A stretch of DNA of 64,000 bases from JAWHTC01 sp032586155 (lineage in GTDB: Bacteria > Pseudomonadota > Alphaproteobacteria > Rhodobacterales > Rhodobacteraceae), in the NCBI RefSeq assembly GCF_032586155.1, contig NZ_JAWHTC010000001.1, positions 62,001-126,000 on the forward strand, read 5' to 3'. The position numbers were made by a program, and so were the translations under genes. Shown here in pieces: positions 52,212-61,550 of the stretch (position 1 is the stretch's first letter; the number at the start of each line of letters is the position of its first letter). The notes beneath the pieces are model-generated. The model saw only the letters and a list, made by a program, of their open reading frames with translations. It was not told where the DNA came from and did not search any database.

Positions 52212-52252
52212 AAGGTCTGCGGCGGGGGATCATCGCCGCCGCGGGCGACCTT
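52212..52252 (+). promoter_or_regulatory. Intercistronic hairpin between dppA and dppB
   Basis: AAGGTC (52212-52217) pairs with GACCTT (52247-52252) and, inside, GCGGCG (52219-52224) with CGCCGC (52234-52239). The long GC-rich stem starts 18 bases after dppA and ends in TCT. It probably protects the dppA message or attenuates read-through to the permease genes. Confidence 0.6.
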
Positions 52253-52271
52253 TCTGGCGAGGGACAGTCCC

Positions 52272-53249
52272 GTGCAATTCCTGCAAACGACCATGATCCG
52301 TGTGGCCTATGCCATCCTCCTGCTTCTGGCGGTTCTGGTGCTGAACTTTTCGCTGATGCATTTGGCGCCGGGTGATGTGGCTGACACGATCAGCCAATCC
52401 ATGGGCGGGGCCGACGAAGAGATTTTGAACGAGATTCGCCGCGATTACGGGCTGGACCGGCCGTTCATCGTGCAACTGGGCACCTATATCGGCAAGGTTC
52501 TGAGTTTCGATCTGGGTTATTCGTTTTTCTACAATCAACCGGTGACCAAGCTGATCCTCGAGCGGTTGCCGGCGACGTTGCTTCTGGTGTTCAGTGCGCA
52601 GTTGCTGGCGTTGGTTGTGGGTGTTGTTCTGGGGGTTTATTCGGCGCGCAAACCTAACGGGATCGTCAGCCATTTCGTGACCTTGTTTGCGCTGTTTGGT
52701 TATTCCGCGCCGGTATTCTGGACCGGTATTCTGCTGCTCATCGGGTTCAGCCTGCATATCCAATGGTTTCCGGTGGCCGGCATGCGCGATGTCACCATCG
52801 AGGGCGGGTTCTGGATACATTTCATGGACGTGGCGCGGCACCTTGTGTTGCCGATGATCACGCTGGCGTCGATCTTCTTTGCGCTTTATTCGCGGCTGGC
52901 CCGGGCGACGATGATGGAGACGTTGGGCAGTGACTACGTGCGCACGGCCAAGGCCAAGGGGCTGACCAACCGTCAGGTGGTTTACAAGCACGCGCTGAAA
53001 AATTCGCTGTCGCCGGTGATCACGCTGGCCGGTTTGCAGTTTTCGGCGGTGGTGTCTGGCGCGGTTCTGGTCGAGGCGGTTTTTAGCTGGCCGGGGTTGG
53101 GAACGCTGGCGTTCCAGTCGATCATCGCGCGAGACACGCCGACGATCCTGGGCATCCTGTTTTTCTCGGCTCTGGTGGTGATTGTCGGCAACTTGTTGAC
53201 CGATTTCGCATTGCGGCTGGTTGATCCGCGGGTGGGAGGCAAGAAATGA
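52272..53249 (+). CDS. dppB: Peptide-type ABC transporter permease DppB
   Basis: The 325-residue permease starts at GTG 52272, with GAGGGA eight bases upstream; ATG 52293 is a weaker alternative. Typical DppB features are the first helix (AYAILLLLAVLVLNFSLMHL), the motif LAPGDVADTI, and the binding-protein-dependent transport signature DYVRTAKAKGLTNRQVVYKHALKNSLSPV. Its stop overlaps dppC by four bases. Confidence 0.94.
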   Translation: MQFLQTTMIRVAYAILLLLAVLVLNFSLMHLAPGDVADTISQSMGGADEEILNEIRRDYGLDRPFIVQLGTYIGKVLSFDLGYSFFYNQPVTKLILERLPATLLLVFSAQLLALVVGVVLGVYSARKPNGIVSHFVTLFALFGYSAPVFWTGILLLIGFSLHIQWFPVAGMRDVTIEGGFWIHFMDVARHLVLPMITLASIFFALYSRLARATMMETLGSDYVRTAKAKGLTNRQVVYKHALKNSLSPVITLAGLQFSAVVSGAVLVEAVFSWPGLGTLAFQSIIARDTPTILGILFFSALVVIVGNLLTDFALRLVDPRVGGKK

Positions 53250-54139
53250 CCGAGACTCCGCAAATGCCGGAGATGCCGGAAGAGAGCATCCCCAAGGTCC
53301 GCCATCCGGCCGCCGAAGCCTGGGAAATGTTTGCCCGCAACCACGCGGCCGTCGTGGGATTGATCGTGCTAATCCTGATCACGTTGGGGGCAGTATTTGG
53401 CCCGATGCTCTATCCGACCGATCCGTTCGATATGGTCTGGGCGCCGTTTTCGCCGCCGGGACAGGAGGGGTTCCTGCTCGGCACGGACTATCTGGGGCGT
53501 GACCTGCTGGCGATGATCATCAACGGCGCACGGGTGTCGCTGATCATCGGTCTTGCCGCCGCCGTGGTGTCGATTTTTATCGGCGTGACGATCGGGGCGC
53601 TGGCGGGGTTCTATCGCGGCTGGGTGGAAGAGGCTTTGATGCGGTTCACCGAGTTTTTCCAGGTGTTGCCGACGCTCTTGTTCTCGATGGTGATCGTAGC
53701 GCTGTTCGGGGCAAGCCTGCCGATGATCACGTTGGCGATCGGCATCGTCAGTTGGACCGCCGTTGCACGGATTACCCGGTCGGAATTCCTGCGCATCCGC
53801 GAGCTGGAATACGTGATGGCGTCCCGCGCCTCGGGAGCCAAGAACATGAAGCTGATGTTCCGGGTGATTCTGCCCAATGCGCTGCCGCCGATCATCGTGC
53901 AATCGGCGCTGATGGTTGGTTCGGCAATCCTGTTCGAGGCGGGGTTATCGTTCCTTGGTCTGACCGATCCGAACGTCGTCAGTTGGGGGCAGATTATCGG
54001 CTCGAACCGGCAATATATCCTGGATGCGAGCTATACCGTGACCATACCGGGGCTGGCGATCTTCATCACCGTGCTGGCGATCTCGTTGGTGGGCGATGGA
54101 TTGAATGACGCGTTGAACCCGAAATTGAGGCAGCGCTGA
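53246..54139 (+). CDS. dppC: Peptide-type ABC transporter permease DppC
   Basis: The 297-residue second permease has an N-terminal cytoplasmic tail, the helix VVGLIVLILITLGAVFGPML, the periplasmic GTDYLGRDLLAMIINGARVS and the EAA-type loop MASRASGAKNMKLMFRVILPNALPPII. It ends GDGLNDALNPKLRQR, which is typical. It overlaps dppB by four bases and dppD by one. Confidence 0.95.
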   Translation: MTETPQMPEMPEESIPKVRHPAAEAWEMFARNHAAVVGLIVLILITLGAVFGPMLYPTDPFDMVWAPFSPPGQEGFLLGTDYLGRDLLAMIINGARVSLIIGLAAAVVSIFIGVTIGALAGFYRGWVEEALMRFTEFFQVLPTLLFSMVIVALFGASLPMITLAIGIVSWTAVARITRSEFLRIRELEYVMASRASGAKNMKLMFRVILPNALPPIIVQSALMVGSAILFEAGLSFLGLTDPNVVSWGQIIGSNRQYILDASYTVTIPGLAIFITVLAISLVGDGLNDALNPKLRQR

Positions 54140-55128
54140 TGTCTGGACCATTGCTCAAAGTCGAAAACCTGCGGATCGAACTAACCACCCGCGACGGGGT
54201 TTGCCCGGTGATCGATGATTTGTCGTTCGAACTGGAGCATGGCGAGAACCTGTCCTTTGTGGGCGAGTCGGGCTGTGGCAAGTCGATGACCGCGCTGGCG
54301 ATCATGGGGTTGTTACCCGAGGGGGTGGGCCGTGTGGCGGCAGGTAGTATCACGTTTGATGGTGAAGAGCTGACCACGGCGAGCCGGCCGCGGCTGCGCG
54401 ATATTCGCGGCAATGAAATCTCGATGATTTTCCAGGAGCCGATGACCTCGCTCAACCCGGTTTACACAATTGGCGAGCAGATTGCCGAGGTTTTGCGGGC
54501 GCATCAGGGCCTGTCGCAAAAGGCGGCCTGGGATATGGCGGTGGAACTGCTGGATGCGGTGCGTATCCCCAATGCCAAGGGCCGGGTCGGGGATTACCCG
54601 TTCCAGATGTCGGGCGGGCAGCGGCAGCGGGTGATGATTGCCATGGCACTGGCCTGTCAGCCCAAGATCCTGATTGCGGACGAGCCGACAACGGCTTTGG
54701 ACGTGACCGTGCAGGCGCAGATTTTCGATCTGCTGCGCGATCTGCGCAAGGACACGGGAACGTCGATCATCCTGATTACCCATGACATGGGCGCGGTGGC
54801 GGAAATGGCCGAGCGGATGATCGTGATGTATGCTGGGCGCGGGGCCGAAATTGGCCCTGTCGATCAGATCATCGACCATGCGCGTCATCCCTATACCAAG
54901 GGGCTGATATCTTGCGTGCCGCATATTGTTGACACGCTGACGGATGAACGCGCGCGCCTGACCGAGGTGCCGGGAATTGTGCCGGGACTGGCCGAATTCG
55001 GCCGCGACATGTGCCTGTTTGCCTCGCGCTGTGGCATGAGGGTGGAGCGATGTCTGCAGGAACGCCCGCCGATGCAGGATTTTGAAAACGGTCAACGCGC
55101 CGCCTGTTGGCGCGCGGAGGAAGTGTGA
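54139..55128 (+). CDS. dppD: Peptide-type ABC transporter ATPase DppD
   Basis: The 329-residue ATPase has Walker A GESGCGKSMTALAIMG, Q-loop MIFQEPMTSLNPVYTIGEQ, signature MSGGQRQRVMIAMALAC and Walker B ILIADEPTTALDVTVQ. The C-terminal oligopeptide/dipeptide domain contains the Cys-rich segment DMCLFASRCGMRVERCLQE, which in related proteins binds a 4Fe-4S cluster. The last base overlaps the dppF start (TGATG). Confidence 0.95.
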   Translation: MSGPLLKVENLRIELTTRDGVCPVIDDLSFELEHGENLSFVGESGCGKSMTALAIMGLLPEGVGRVAAGSITFDGEELTTASRPRLRDIRGNEISMIFQEPMTSLNPVYTIGEQIAEVLRAHQGLSQKAAWDMAVELLDAVRIPNAKGRVGDYPFQMSGGQRQRVMIAMALACQPKILIADEPTTALDVTVQAQIFDLLRDLRKDTGTSIILITHDMGAVAEMAERMIVMYAGRGAEIGPVDQIIDHARHPYTKGLISCVPHIVDTLTDERARLTEVPGIVPGLAEFGRDMCLFASRCGMRVERCLQERPPMQDFENGQRAACWRAEEV

Positions 55129-56135
55129 TGGCAGACGAGACCAAGACACCACTTCTGAAGGTCGAGAACCTGGGCGTGCGGTTCGCTGTGAAGCGCGGTG
55201 GCGGCTTTGGCCACAAGTCCTGGTTGCATGCGGTTGATGACGTTTCGTTCACTGTCAACCGGGGCGAAACGCTGGCGATTGTCGGCGAAAGCGGATCGGG
55301 CAAGACGACCGCCGCACTGGCGGTGGCGCGATTGGTTGACGCCTGGACCGGGCATGTGGACCTGAGCGGGCATGACATTCTGGCGATGGAAGGCGAAGAG
55401 CTGCGTCAGGTTCGCACCAAGGTTCAGTTCATTTTTCAGGATCCCTATTCGAGCCTGAACCCGCGGCAACGGGCCGAGGATATCGTGCGCGAACCATTAG
55501 CGAGCTTGACCGACAAGAGCAAGGATGAGCAACGCGAGATCGCTGATCGACTGTTTGCTGCGGTGGGATTACGGCCCGAGCAGAAACGGCTGTTCCCGCA
55601 TCAGTTTTCCGGTGGTCAGCGGCAGCGGATCGGGATCGCGCGAGCTTTGGCGACGCAGCCTGAGCTGATCATTTGTGACGAACCGGTTTCTGCGCTGGAT
55701 GTGGCGGTGCAGGCGCAGATCCTGAACCTTTTGAAGGATTTGCAGGAAGAGTTCGGGCTGACCTATCTGTTCATTTCGCACGACCTGGGCGTTGTGCAGC
55801 ACATGTGTGACAGCATCGCGGTGATGTATATGGGCAAGATCGTGGAACATGCCGACCGGCTGAGCCTGTTCGACAATCCGCTGCATCCGTACACGGCCGC
55901 ACTGTTGTCGGCTGTGCCGTCCGTCGACAAGGCGCGGCGTGCGCATACCAAGCGGATTCTGATCCCTGGTGACCCGCCCGATCCTGTGAACCTGCCCAAG
56001 GGGTGCCGGTTTGCCAATCGCTGTCCTGTTGCTCAGGACATCTGCCGCGCCGAGGAGCCCGAGTTGATCGACCGGGGCGAAGGGCATCGGATTGCCTGCC
56101 ATCTCGTGGATGACAGCCGACAATCTGTATTGTGA
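55128..56135 (+). CDS. dppF: Peptide-type ABC transporter ATPase DppF
   Basis: The 335-residue second ATPase has Walker A GESGSGKTTAALAVARL, Q-loop FIFQDPYSSLNPRQRAEDI, signature FSGGQRQRIGIARALA, Walker B LIICDEPVSALDVAVQ and a C-terminal Cys set GCRFANRCPVAQDIC. ATG 55128, with GGAGG seven bases before it, is preferred over an earlier in-frame ATG inside dppD. It closes the operon, and a small hairpin follows between it and the convergent kinase gene. Confidence 0.95.
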   Translation: MADETKTPLLKVENLGVRFAVKRGGGFGHKSWLHAVDDVSFTVNRGETLAIVGESGSGKTTAALAVARLVDAWTGHVDLSGHDILAMEGEELRQVRTKVQFIFQDPYSSLNPRQRAEDIVREPLASLTDKSKDEQREIADRLFAAVGLRPEQKRLFPHQFSGGQRQRIGIARALATQPELIICDEPVSALDVAVQAQILNLLKDLQEEFGLTYLFISHDLGVVQHMCDSIAVMYMGKIVEHADRLSLFDNPLHPYTAALLSAVPSVDKARRAHTKRILIPGDPPDPVNLPKGCRFANRCPVAQDICRAEEPELIDRGEGHRIACHLVDDSRQSVL

Positions 56136-56148
56136 ACTGGAGGCTCTT

Positions 56149-56164
56149 CTGACCTGACGGTCAG
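56149..56164. terminator. Small hairpin between convergent dppF and the histidine kinase gene
   Basis: CTGACC (56149-56154) and GGTCAG (56159-56164) form a perfect six-base stem with loop TGAC. It overlaps the kinase stop codon on minus and lies 14 bases after dppF. No long T-run follows on either side, so termination efficiency is doubtful. Confidence 0.4.
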
Positions 56165-58371
56165 CTTCGTGGAAGCGCGGTGGTGAGGAAGTTGCGCAGC
56201 ACCTCTGGCGCGACGGGTTTGTGGATTAGTGGCCACTCACGGGATTTGCACAGCGCAGTGATCTCGGGATCGCGGGTGGCGGTGACAATGCATGAGGGTA
56301 TTGTGCCGAGCCGGGTGGATATGTCGTTCAGGAGGTCGGTGCCTGTATCGCCATCGTCCAGTTGGTAGTCGGCGATGACCGCATCCGGGGTGATACCGTC
56401 GGCGTCGATGATTTCGAGCGCCTGGGTGCGGTCAGCGGCGGGCAGGACGCAGAGGTTCCAGGTTTCCAGCGCCGAGGTCAGGGCTTGGCGCAACTCGTCG
56501 TCGTTTTCAACGAGCAGAACGATCCGATCATCGAGCACCGTACCTGATAGGGTCGGGTCAGCGGCCGAGCGGTGGGAGAATACACCCATGGGGGCGGCAC
56601 GGGGCAGGTCGATTAGGAAACCGGTGCCGCGACCCGGTTCCGAGCGCAGCGTCAGAGGGTGCCCCAGCAGGGCGCAGGCGCGTTCGACAATCGCAAGGCC
56701 GAGGCCAAGGCCCTCGGCGGCGCTGGCGGCATTCCCGAGCCGTTGAAACTCGCGGAAGACCAGTTCCTGCTGGTCAGCGGCGATGCCGGGACCGGTATCC
56801 CAGATTTCAACACGAAAGGATCTGCCGTGGCGTCGGGTGCCAACGAGAACCTTGCCGGTTTCGGTATAGCGGATGGCGTTGACGATTAGGTTTTGCAGGA
56901 TGCGACGCAGATAGGTGGCGTCCGAATTGACATAGGCCGAGGTCGGCAGGATGCGCAGGTCGAGCCCCTTGGCCCGGGCGGTCGGGGTGAGTTCGTCGCG
57001 TAACTGCCCGAGGATCAGGTCGAGCGGCACCGGTGCAGGGTGGACGGCGGCCTTGCCTGCATCGAGGTTGGAAATGTCCAGAAGCGCCTCGAGAATGGTT
57101 TCGACGCTGCCAAGGGCGCGGCGGGCCTTGTCGGCGATGCTGGCGTTCTGGTCTGCGTCGAGATCGGGGGTGATCGAGGCGAGGTAGAGCTTGGCAGCTG
57201 ACAGGGGTTGCAGCAGGTCGTGGCTGGCTGCTGCAACGAAACGTGATTTCGACGCATTGGCGCGTTCGGCCTCCGACAAGGCATCGGCCAGTTCAAGGGT
57301 GCGTTCAGTCACACGGGCCTCGAGCTGTTCGTTGGCGTGCTGGATGGCGCGTACAGCCGTGCGTTCGGCTGTCACATCGGCGAACGAGATCACGAAGCCC
57401 TTGTCGGGCATTTCTCGGGCATGAACGTCCAATGTCTTGTGGTCCCCCTGGCGGATTTCAAACGTGATCGGCGGCCGGTCGGCGGTGGAGGTGATCCAGT
57501 CTCGGATTGCTTCGTCGGTGATGCCGCTGGAATAGGCAGCATCGTCGCTGAACCCCTTGAACAGCGTGAAGAAACGCTTGCCCATGGCGAATTGGCGCGC
57601 TGGAATTGACAGCATTTCACCGACATTCTGGTTCCAGCCCGCCAGCCGCGCCTGGTTGTCGAAGATGCAGACACCCTGGTCGAGATGCTCAAGCGTGGCG
57701 CGGATGAGCCGGGCCTGATCGTCGCGCATCCGCTCGCGTTCCTGGCGTTCGAGCCGCATGATGTCGGTCACATCTGTCTGCAGGATCACGGTGCCGCCAT
57801 CCGGGGTACGGTGTTCGCTGATCTGGACCCAACGGTCCCAGATCATCCGGATGTTGAAAATGACATGGGCATCCTTGTGTCGTTCGAGCCGCCGGGCGGC
57901 CCAATTGGCAGCGGTAGTGTTTTCCGGCAGGGCCAGGAAGCGCGAGCTGCTGACGAGGTCGACGTAATCGGCGAAGCGCAGGCCAGGGCGCAGCGCGGGT
58001 TGGACATCCGGCATGTGCAACCCGAAGCGGGAGTTGCACATGACGAGGGATTCCTCGGAGTCAAACAGGGCAAATCCCTCTTGCACCGCCTCGATGGCAT
58101 TGGCGAGGTTGGAGCGGGCCTGCTCGGTGGCGCGGTTGGCCTCGGCTAGCGATGCGTTGGCGACATTGAGGAGGTCGAGGGCGCGTTCGAGGTCACGGGT
58201 ACGGGTACGGACCTCTTCTTCCAGAAGGGCCGCGCGTTGGAACTGGGCGTAGGCGGCACCGGAATCGTCGGTACTCTGTTCAACCCGACGCATCAGTGCG
58301 GAGTTGATCTTGATGAGCTTCTCGATCTGGCGATCGGGGCTGTCGGTGGGGTTGATCAGCGAGTCTGTCAT
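56161..58371 (-). CDS. PAS-containing hybrid histidine kinase with receiver domain (NahK/ErcS'-like)
   Basis: The 736-residue cytoplasmic sensor kinase has an N-terminal coiled coil (about 40-95), two PAS-like domains (about 90-205 and 225-340), a second coiled coil, HisKA with phospho-His 384 (AAASHDLLQPLSAAKL) and HATPase motifs NLIVNAIRY, DTGPGIA and GLGLGLAI. A C-terminal receiver has phospho-Asp 668 (VIADYQLDDGDTG). No membrane helices are present. The architecture matches kinases that pair with FIST proteins. The FIST gene directly upstream overlaps it (ATGA), so FIST probably controls the kinase, which would pass phosphate on to the LuxR-type regulator further upstream. Confidence 0.92.
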   Translation of the reverse strand: MTDSLINPTDSPDRQIEKLIKINSALMRRVEQSTDDSGAAYAQFQRAALLEEEVRTRTRDLERALDLLNVANASLAEANRATEQARSNLANAIEAVQEGFALFDSEESLVMCNSRFGLHMPDVQPALRPGLRFADYVDLVSSSRFLALPENTTAANWAARRLERHKDAHVIFNIRMIWDRWVQISEHRTPDGGTVILQTDVTDIMRLERQERERMRDDQARLIRATLEHLDQGVCIFDNQARLAGWNQNVGEMLSIPARQFAMGKRFFTLFKGFSDDAAYSSGITDEAIRDWITSTADRPPITFEIRQGDHKTLDVHAREMPDKGFVISFADVTAERTAVRAIQHANEQLEARVTERTLELADALSEAERANASKSRFVAAASHDLLQPLSAAKLYLASITPDLDADQNASIADKARRALGSVETILEALLDISNLDAGKAAVHPAPVPLDLILGQLRDELTPTARAKGLDLRILPTSAYVNSDATYLRRILQNLIVNAIRYTETGKVLVGTRRHGRSFRVEIWDTGPGIAADQQELVFREFQRLGNAASAAEGLGLGLAIVERACALLGHPLTLRSEPGRGTGFLIDLPRAAPMGVFSHRSAADPTLSGTVLDDRIVLLVENDDELRQALTSALETWNLCVLPAADRTQALEIIDADGITPDAVIADYQLDDGDTGTDLLNDISTRLGTIPSCIVTATRDPEITALCKSREWPLIHKPVAPEVLRNFLTTALPRS

Positions 58372-59537
58372 TCAGCCCCCTCGGGCGGATAGATCGCCAC
58401 ACCGGTCAGGGTCTGGTTGACATGCATCGAGTTGAACTGCTCGCCATAGGTTGAAAATCCGACAACGCGGTGGGTGCGCAGAAGGGCAGAGAGAGCGCCG
58501 GTGACTTGGTTTTCCTGGGCTTCAAGGCGGCGCAGAAAGCAATCGCATCCAAGAATGACCGAAGGTGGCATCGGATCGGCAAGGGCAGAGAGTTCGGCGT
58601 CGAGATGTTCGACCATGTCGCGGGCTTCGGCCAAAGTCAGGACAAGTCCCTCGTCAATGGCCGAGAAGAATTGCAGGTCGCCGCTGTCGTTGATCTGTTG
58701 GATCGAACGGACATGGTGCTGACCACCGATGCGCACCACCACAGGGTGGGCCGCGAAGGTGAAAGGCGTGAGCTGTTCGGGGTCCTTGCCAAGGATGCGG
58801 GCATATTCACGGGCTGCCGGTTCGGCGTTGATTTCATGGACGATACGGCGCGCGGGGTCGGCGCCGGTCACGACCATGCGGCGGTCCGTGGGCAGGAAAT
58901 GGTCGGTCTTGAACACCTTGACCGGACAGTCGGTGCGCACCTGGACCAGAACGGCGGCGTTGGTATAGGCGCGGCCTTGATGCAGCACGAAGGTTTCGCC
59001 GAACGTGTCGCCATCCCCGGCCGAACCGCCAAACAACGGAACCGGGCCAAGGCCGACGGCAAGGTCCGAGGTCAGCTTGTCCTCGAGCGTGGACAGCCCG
59101 TCGATCAGCATAAAGTTGAATTCATGTGGCCTGGCGGGGTGAGTCAGCCGCAAATCGTGGCGGGACTGGATCATCCGGTCGATCAGTGCCTGGGCGTCAT
59201 AGTCACTTAGGTTCGGGAGAAGCGTGGTTTGCGTGTGGAAATGGGTGGAGGGGAAGCCGATGGCGACAATTTCACCCTCCGCATAGCCGCGCTGCGAGAT
59301 TTCCCCTGCAGTGGTACAGCCGACGACGGTAGCGCCGGTGAAGCAGCGCGATGCCTCGGCGATCAGGTGATCGCTGTCGGCTTGCGGAGTGACCAGCAGT
59401 ACCACGAGATCGAGATCGTCGGTTCCCATTTTGTCTGCCAGCGCCCGGATGGCATGCGCGTGGTCATGGCGCACCGAAGCGATGCGCAGCACGGGCGACA
59501 GGGTCGCCCGTTTCACGGACCCGGGGTCGAGGTTCAA
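58368..59537 (-). CDS. FIST-domain sensor protein (NosP-like)
   Basis: The 389-residue protein has a FIST_N domain (DLDLVVLLVTPQADSDHLIAEAS, then GATVVGCTTAGEISQRGY and FGGSAGDGDTFGETFVL) and FIST_C (LEAQENQVTGALSALLRTHRVVGFSTYGEQFN). Some FIST proteins (NosP) bind haem and sense NO through a partner kinase; others may sense small molecules. The start is TTG 59537 with the strong site GAAGGAGGAG just upstream; the first ATG comes about 36 codons later and would cut the domain. It overlaps the kinase gene and follows the response regulator by 31 bases. Haem binding cannot be judged from the sequence alone. Confidence 0.88.
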   Translation of the reverse strand: MNLDPGSVKRATLSPVLRIASVRHDHAHAIRALADKMGTDDLDLVVLLVTPQADSDHLIAEASRCFTGATVVGCTTAGEISQRGYAEGEIVAIGFPSTHFHTQTTLLPNLSDYDAQALIDRMIQSRHDLRLTHPARPHEFNFMLIDGLSTLEDKLTSDLAVGLGPVPLFGGSAGDGDTFGETFVLHQGRAYTNAAVLVQVRTDCPVKVFKTDHFLPTDRRMVVTGADPARRIVHEINAEPAAREYARILGKDPEQLTPFTFAAHPVVVRIGGQHHVRSIQQINDSGDLQFFSAIDEGLVLTLAEARDMVEHLDAELSALADPMPPSVILGCDCFLRRLEAQENQVTGALSALLRTHRVVGFSTYGEQFNSMHVNQTLTGVAIYPPEGAE

Positions 59538-59568
59538 TCGCTCCTCCTTCGATCAACCACGGTGTAGG

Positions 59569-60276
59569 TTATGCCGGGTTGCCGCCCTCTGGCAAGAAGC
59601 TGGAGAAACTGGTTTTCTTGGCGATCAGCACGGCTTGCGTGCGGCTTTGCACGCCGAGTTTGCGCATGATGGCGGTGACATGGGCCTTGACGGTGGTCTC
59701 GGCAATTGAGAGATCAAACGCGATTTGCTTGTTCAGCTTGCCCTCGCAGATCAGTTGCAGGATGCGCGCCTGCTGGTTGGTGAGGGATGCAAGGCGAGCG
59801 AGCGCATCTTCGCTGTCGGGACTGTTGCCGGAGGTTTCGGGAGAAACGGCGACATAGCCTTCGGGGGTAAAGGTTTCGCCGCGCGCCACGGTGTCGACTG
59901 CGGTGCGAAAGACGGCGCGTTCGGAGTGTTTGGGCACGAACCCAGCCGCCCCGGCCTGAAGAACGCCCGAGATGACGCGGTTGTCGGACATGGATGACAC
60001 AACAATCACCGGCACCCGCGCCGCGGTTTTGATCCGGACCAAACCGTCGAGCCCGTCCACATCCGGCAGGTTGAGGTCGAGTACAACGAGGTCGGGTTTG
60101 TCCGAACTGTTGAGCAGGGCCAGCGCATCGTCCAGGCGTGCCGCTGTTTGCACGGCCCGGATGCTGGTTGCGGCCTGCAGCGTCATCGACAGGGCGTCAC
60201 AGAACAGCGGATGATCGTCAACGATCAAGGCGGTGCGGAAAGCGTAAGTTGCGGTGGAGTATTCGGCGCTGGGCAT
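59569..60276 (-). CDS. LuxR/NarL-family response regulator
   Basis: The 235-residue protein has a receiver domain with acid pocket VDDHP, phospho-Asp 67 (LVVLDLNLPDVDG) and Lys in AGFVPKHSERA. A LuxR-type HTH follows (LTNQQARILQLICEGKLNKQIAFDLSIAETTVKAHVTAIMRKLGV). The frame is open 52 codons upstream, but the receiver begins soon after ATG 60276. It is first in a three-gene signalling operon with FIST and a hybrid kinase, and divergent from the cox operon 171 bases away. That makes the cox genes an obvious candidate target. Confidence 0.92.
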   Translation of the reverse strand: MPSAEYSTATYAFRTALIVDDHPLFCDALSMTLQAATSIRAVQTAARLDDALALLNSSDKPDLVVLDLNLPDVDGLDGLVRIKTAARVPVIVVSSMSDNRVISGVLQAGAAGFVPKHSERAVFRTAVDTVARGETFTPEGYVAVSPETSGNSPDSEDALARLASLTNQQARILQLICEGKLNKQIAFDLSIAETTVKAHVTAIMRKLGVQSRTQAVLIAKKTSFSSFLPEGGNPA

Positions 60277-60364
60277 TGCGGCGGGGCCATCTGGTTGTGT
60301 TGGAGATGAGTCTAGCGATGGGGCCGGAAAAGGCCATAGGCCAATGGTCGGATACAGGGCGCAG

Positions 60365-60381
60365 GGGTGTGGCCTACACCC
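60365..60381. promoter_or_regulatory. Dyad between the response regulator and coxG
   Basis: GGGTGT (60365-60370) and ACACCC (60376-60381) are exact inverted half-sites with a five-base spacer, 67 bases before coxG. A second inverted pair, CGCGCT (60402-60407) and AGCGCG (60422-60427), lies closer to coxG. Either could be a binding site for the divergent LuxR-type regulator. Confidence 0.4.
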
Positions 60382-60447
60382 AAGGTCGCATAGAACCGAA
60401 ACGCGCTCTCGGCGTAGCGTTAGCGCGACCAAGCAAAGAGGCGTGAC

Positions 60448-60981
60448 ATGGAACTAAGCGATTCCCGGGTGATTGCGGCCGACCGGGGTACAGTATGGGA
60501 GGCGCTTTTGTCGGCGGACGTGCTGAAGGAATGCGTGCCGGGCTGCCAGGAAATGCATGGTAGCGCCGACGACGGATTCGAAGCCGTGGTGGTGCAAAAG
60601 GTCGGGCCAGTGAAGGCGACCTTCAAAGGAAGCGTAACGATCTCGGACCGGGTCGAGTGCGAAAGCCTGACCCTTAGTGGTCAGGGCAAGGGCGGCGCGG
60701 CGGGATTTGCCAAGGGCGGGGCCAAGGTCCGGCTGGAAGAGGGTGACACGCCCGGCAGTACGGTTCTAAGCTATGATGTAGAGGCCAAAGTCGGTGGCAA
60801 GCTGGCGCAATTGGGCAGCCGCATCATCGGCGGGTTTGCCAAGAAGATGGCGGACCAGTTCTTTACCCGGTTTCAGGAGGCCGTGGAGGGACCAGACGAA
60901 ACCGAAGAGATGGCCGAGGGAGAGGCCGTCGAAGGCGAGACAAAGAAAAAAGGCTGGTTCAAACGAGTGATCTCGGGTTGA
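60448..60981 (+). CDS. coxG: CoxG-like SRPBCC protein
   Basis: The 177-residue protein has a CoxG/START-like fold: SDSRVIAADRGTVWEALLSADVLKECVPGCQEM, then the hydrophobic-cavity strands, and KLAQLGSRIIGGFAKKMADQFFTRF typical of the family. A charged C-terminal tail (ETEEMAEGEAVEGETKKKGW) follows. CoxG recruits CO dehydrogenase to the membrane and, in recent work on related systems, helps pass electrons to quinone. It is first in the coxG-S-L-M series, with AAAGAGG upstream of the ATG. Confidence 0.9.
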   Translation: MELSDSRVIAADRGTVWEALLSADVLKECVPGCQEMHGSADDGFEAVVVQKVGPVKATFKGSVTISDRVECESLTLSGQGKGGAAGFAKGGAKVRLEEGDTPGSTVLSYDVEAKVGGKLAQLGSRIIGGFAKKMADQFFTRFQEAVEGPDETEEMAEGEAVEGETKKKGWFKRVISG

Positions 60982-61014
60982 GCCGGTCAATTTGAATTCC
61001 AAGGGAGGAGTAAA

Positions 61015-61500
<486 letters not shown>

Positions 61501-61515
61501 CAACAACACTTAGGG

Positions 61516-61531
61516 TGCGTGATTTCACGCA
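61516..61531 (+). promoter_or_regulatory. Small hairpin in the coxS-coxL gap
   Basis: TGCGTG (61516-61521) and CACGCA (61526-61531) form a perfect stem around ATTT, ending before the GGGAGG ribosome site of coxL. It may tune translation or message stability. Confidence 0.35.
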
Positions 61532-61550
61532 TCATTTGGGAGGATAACAG

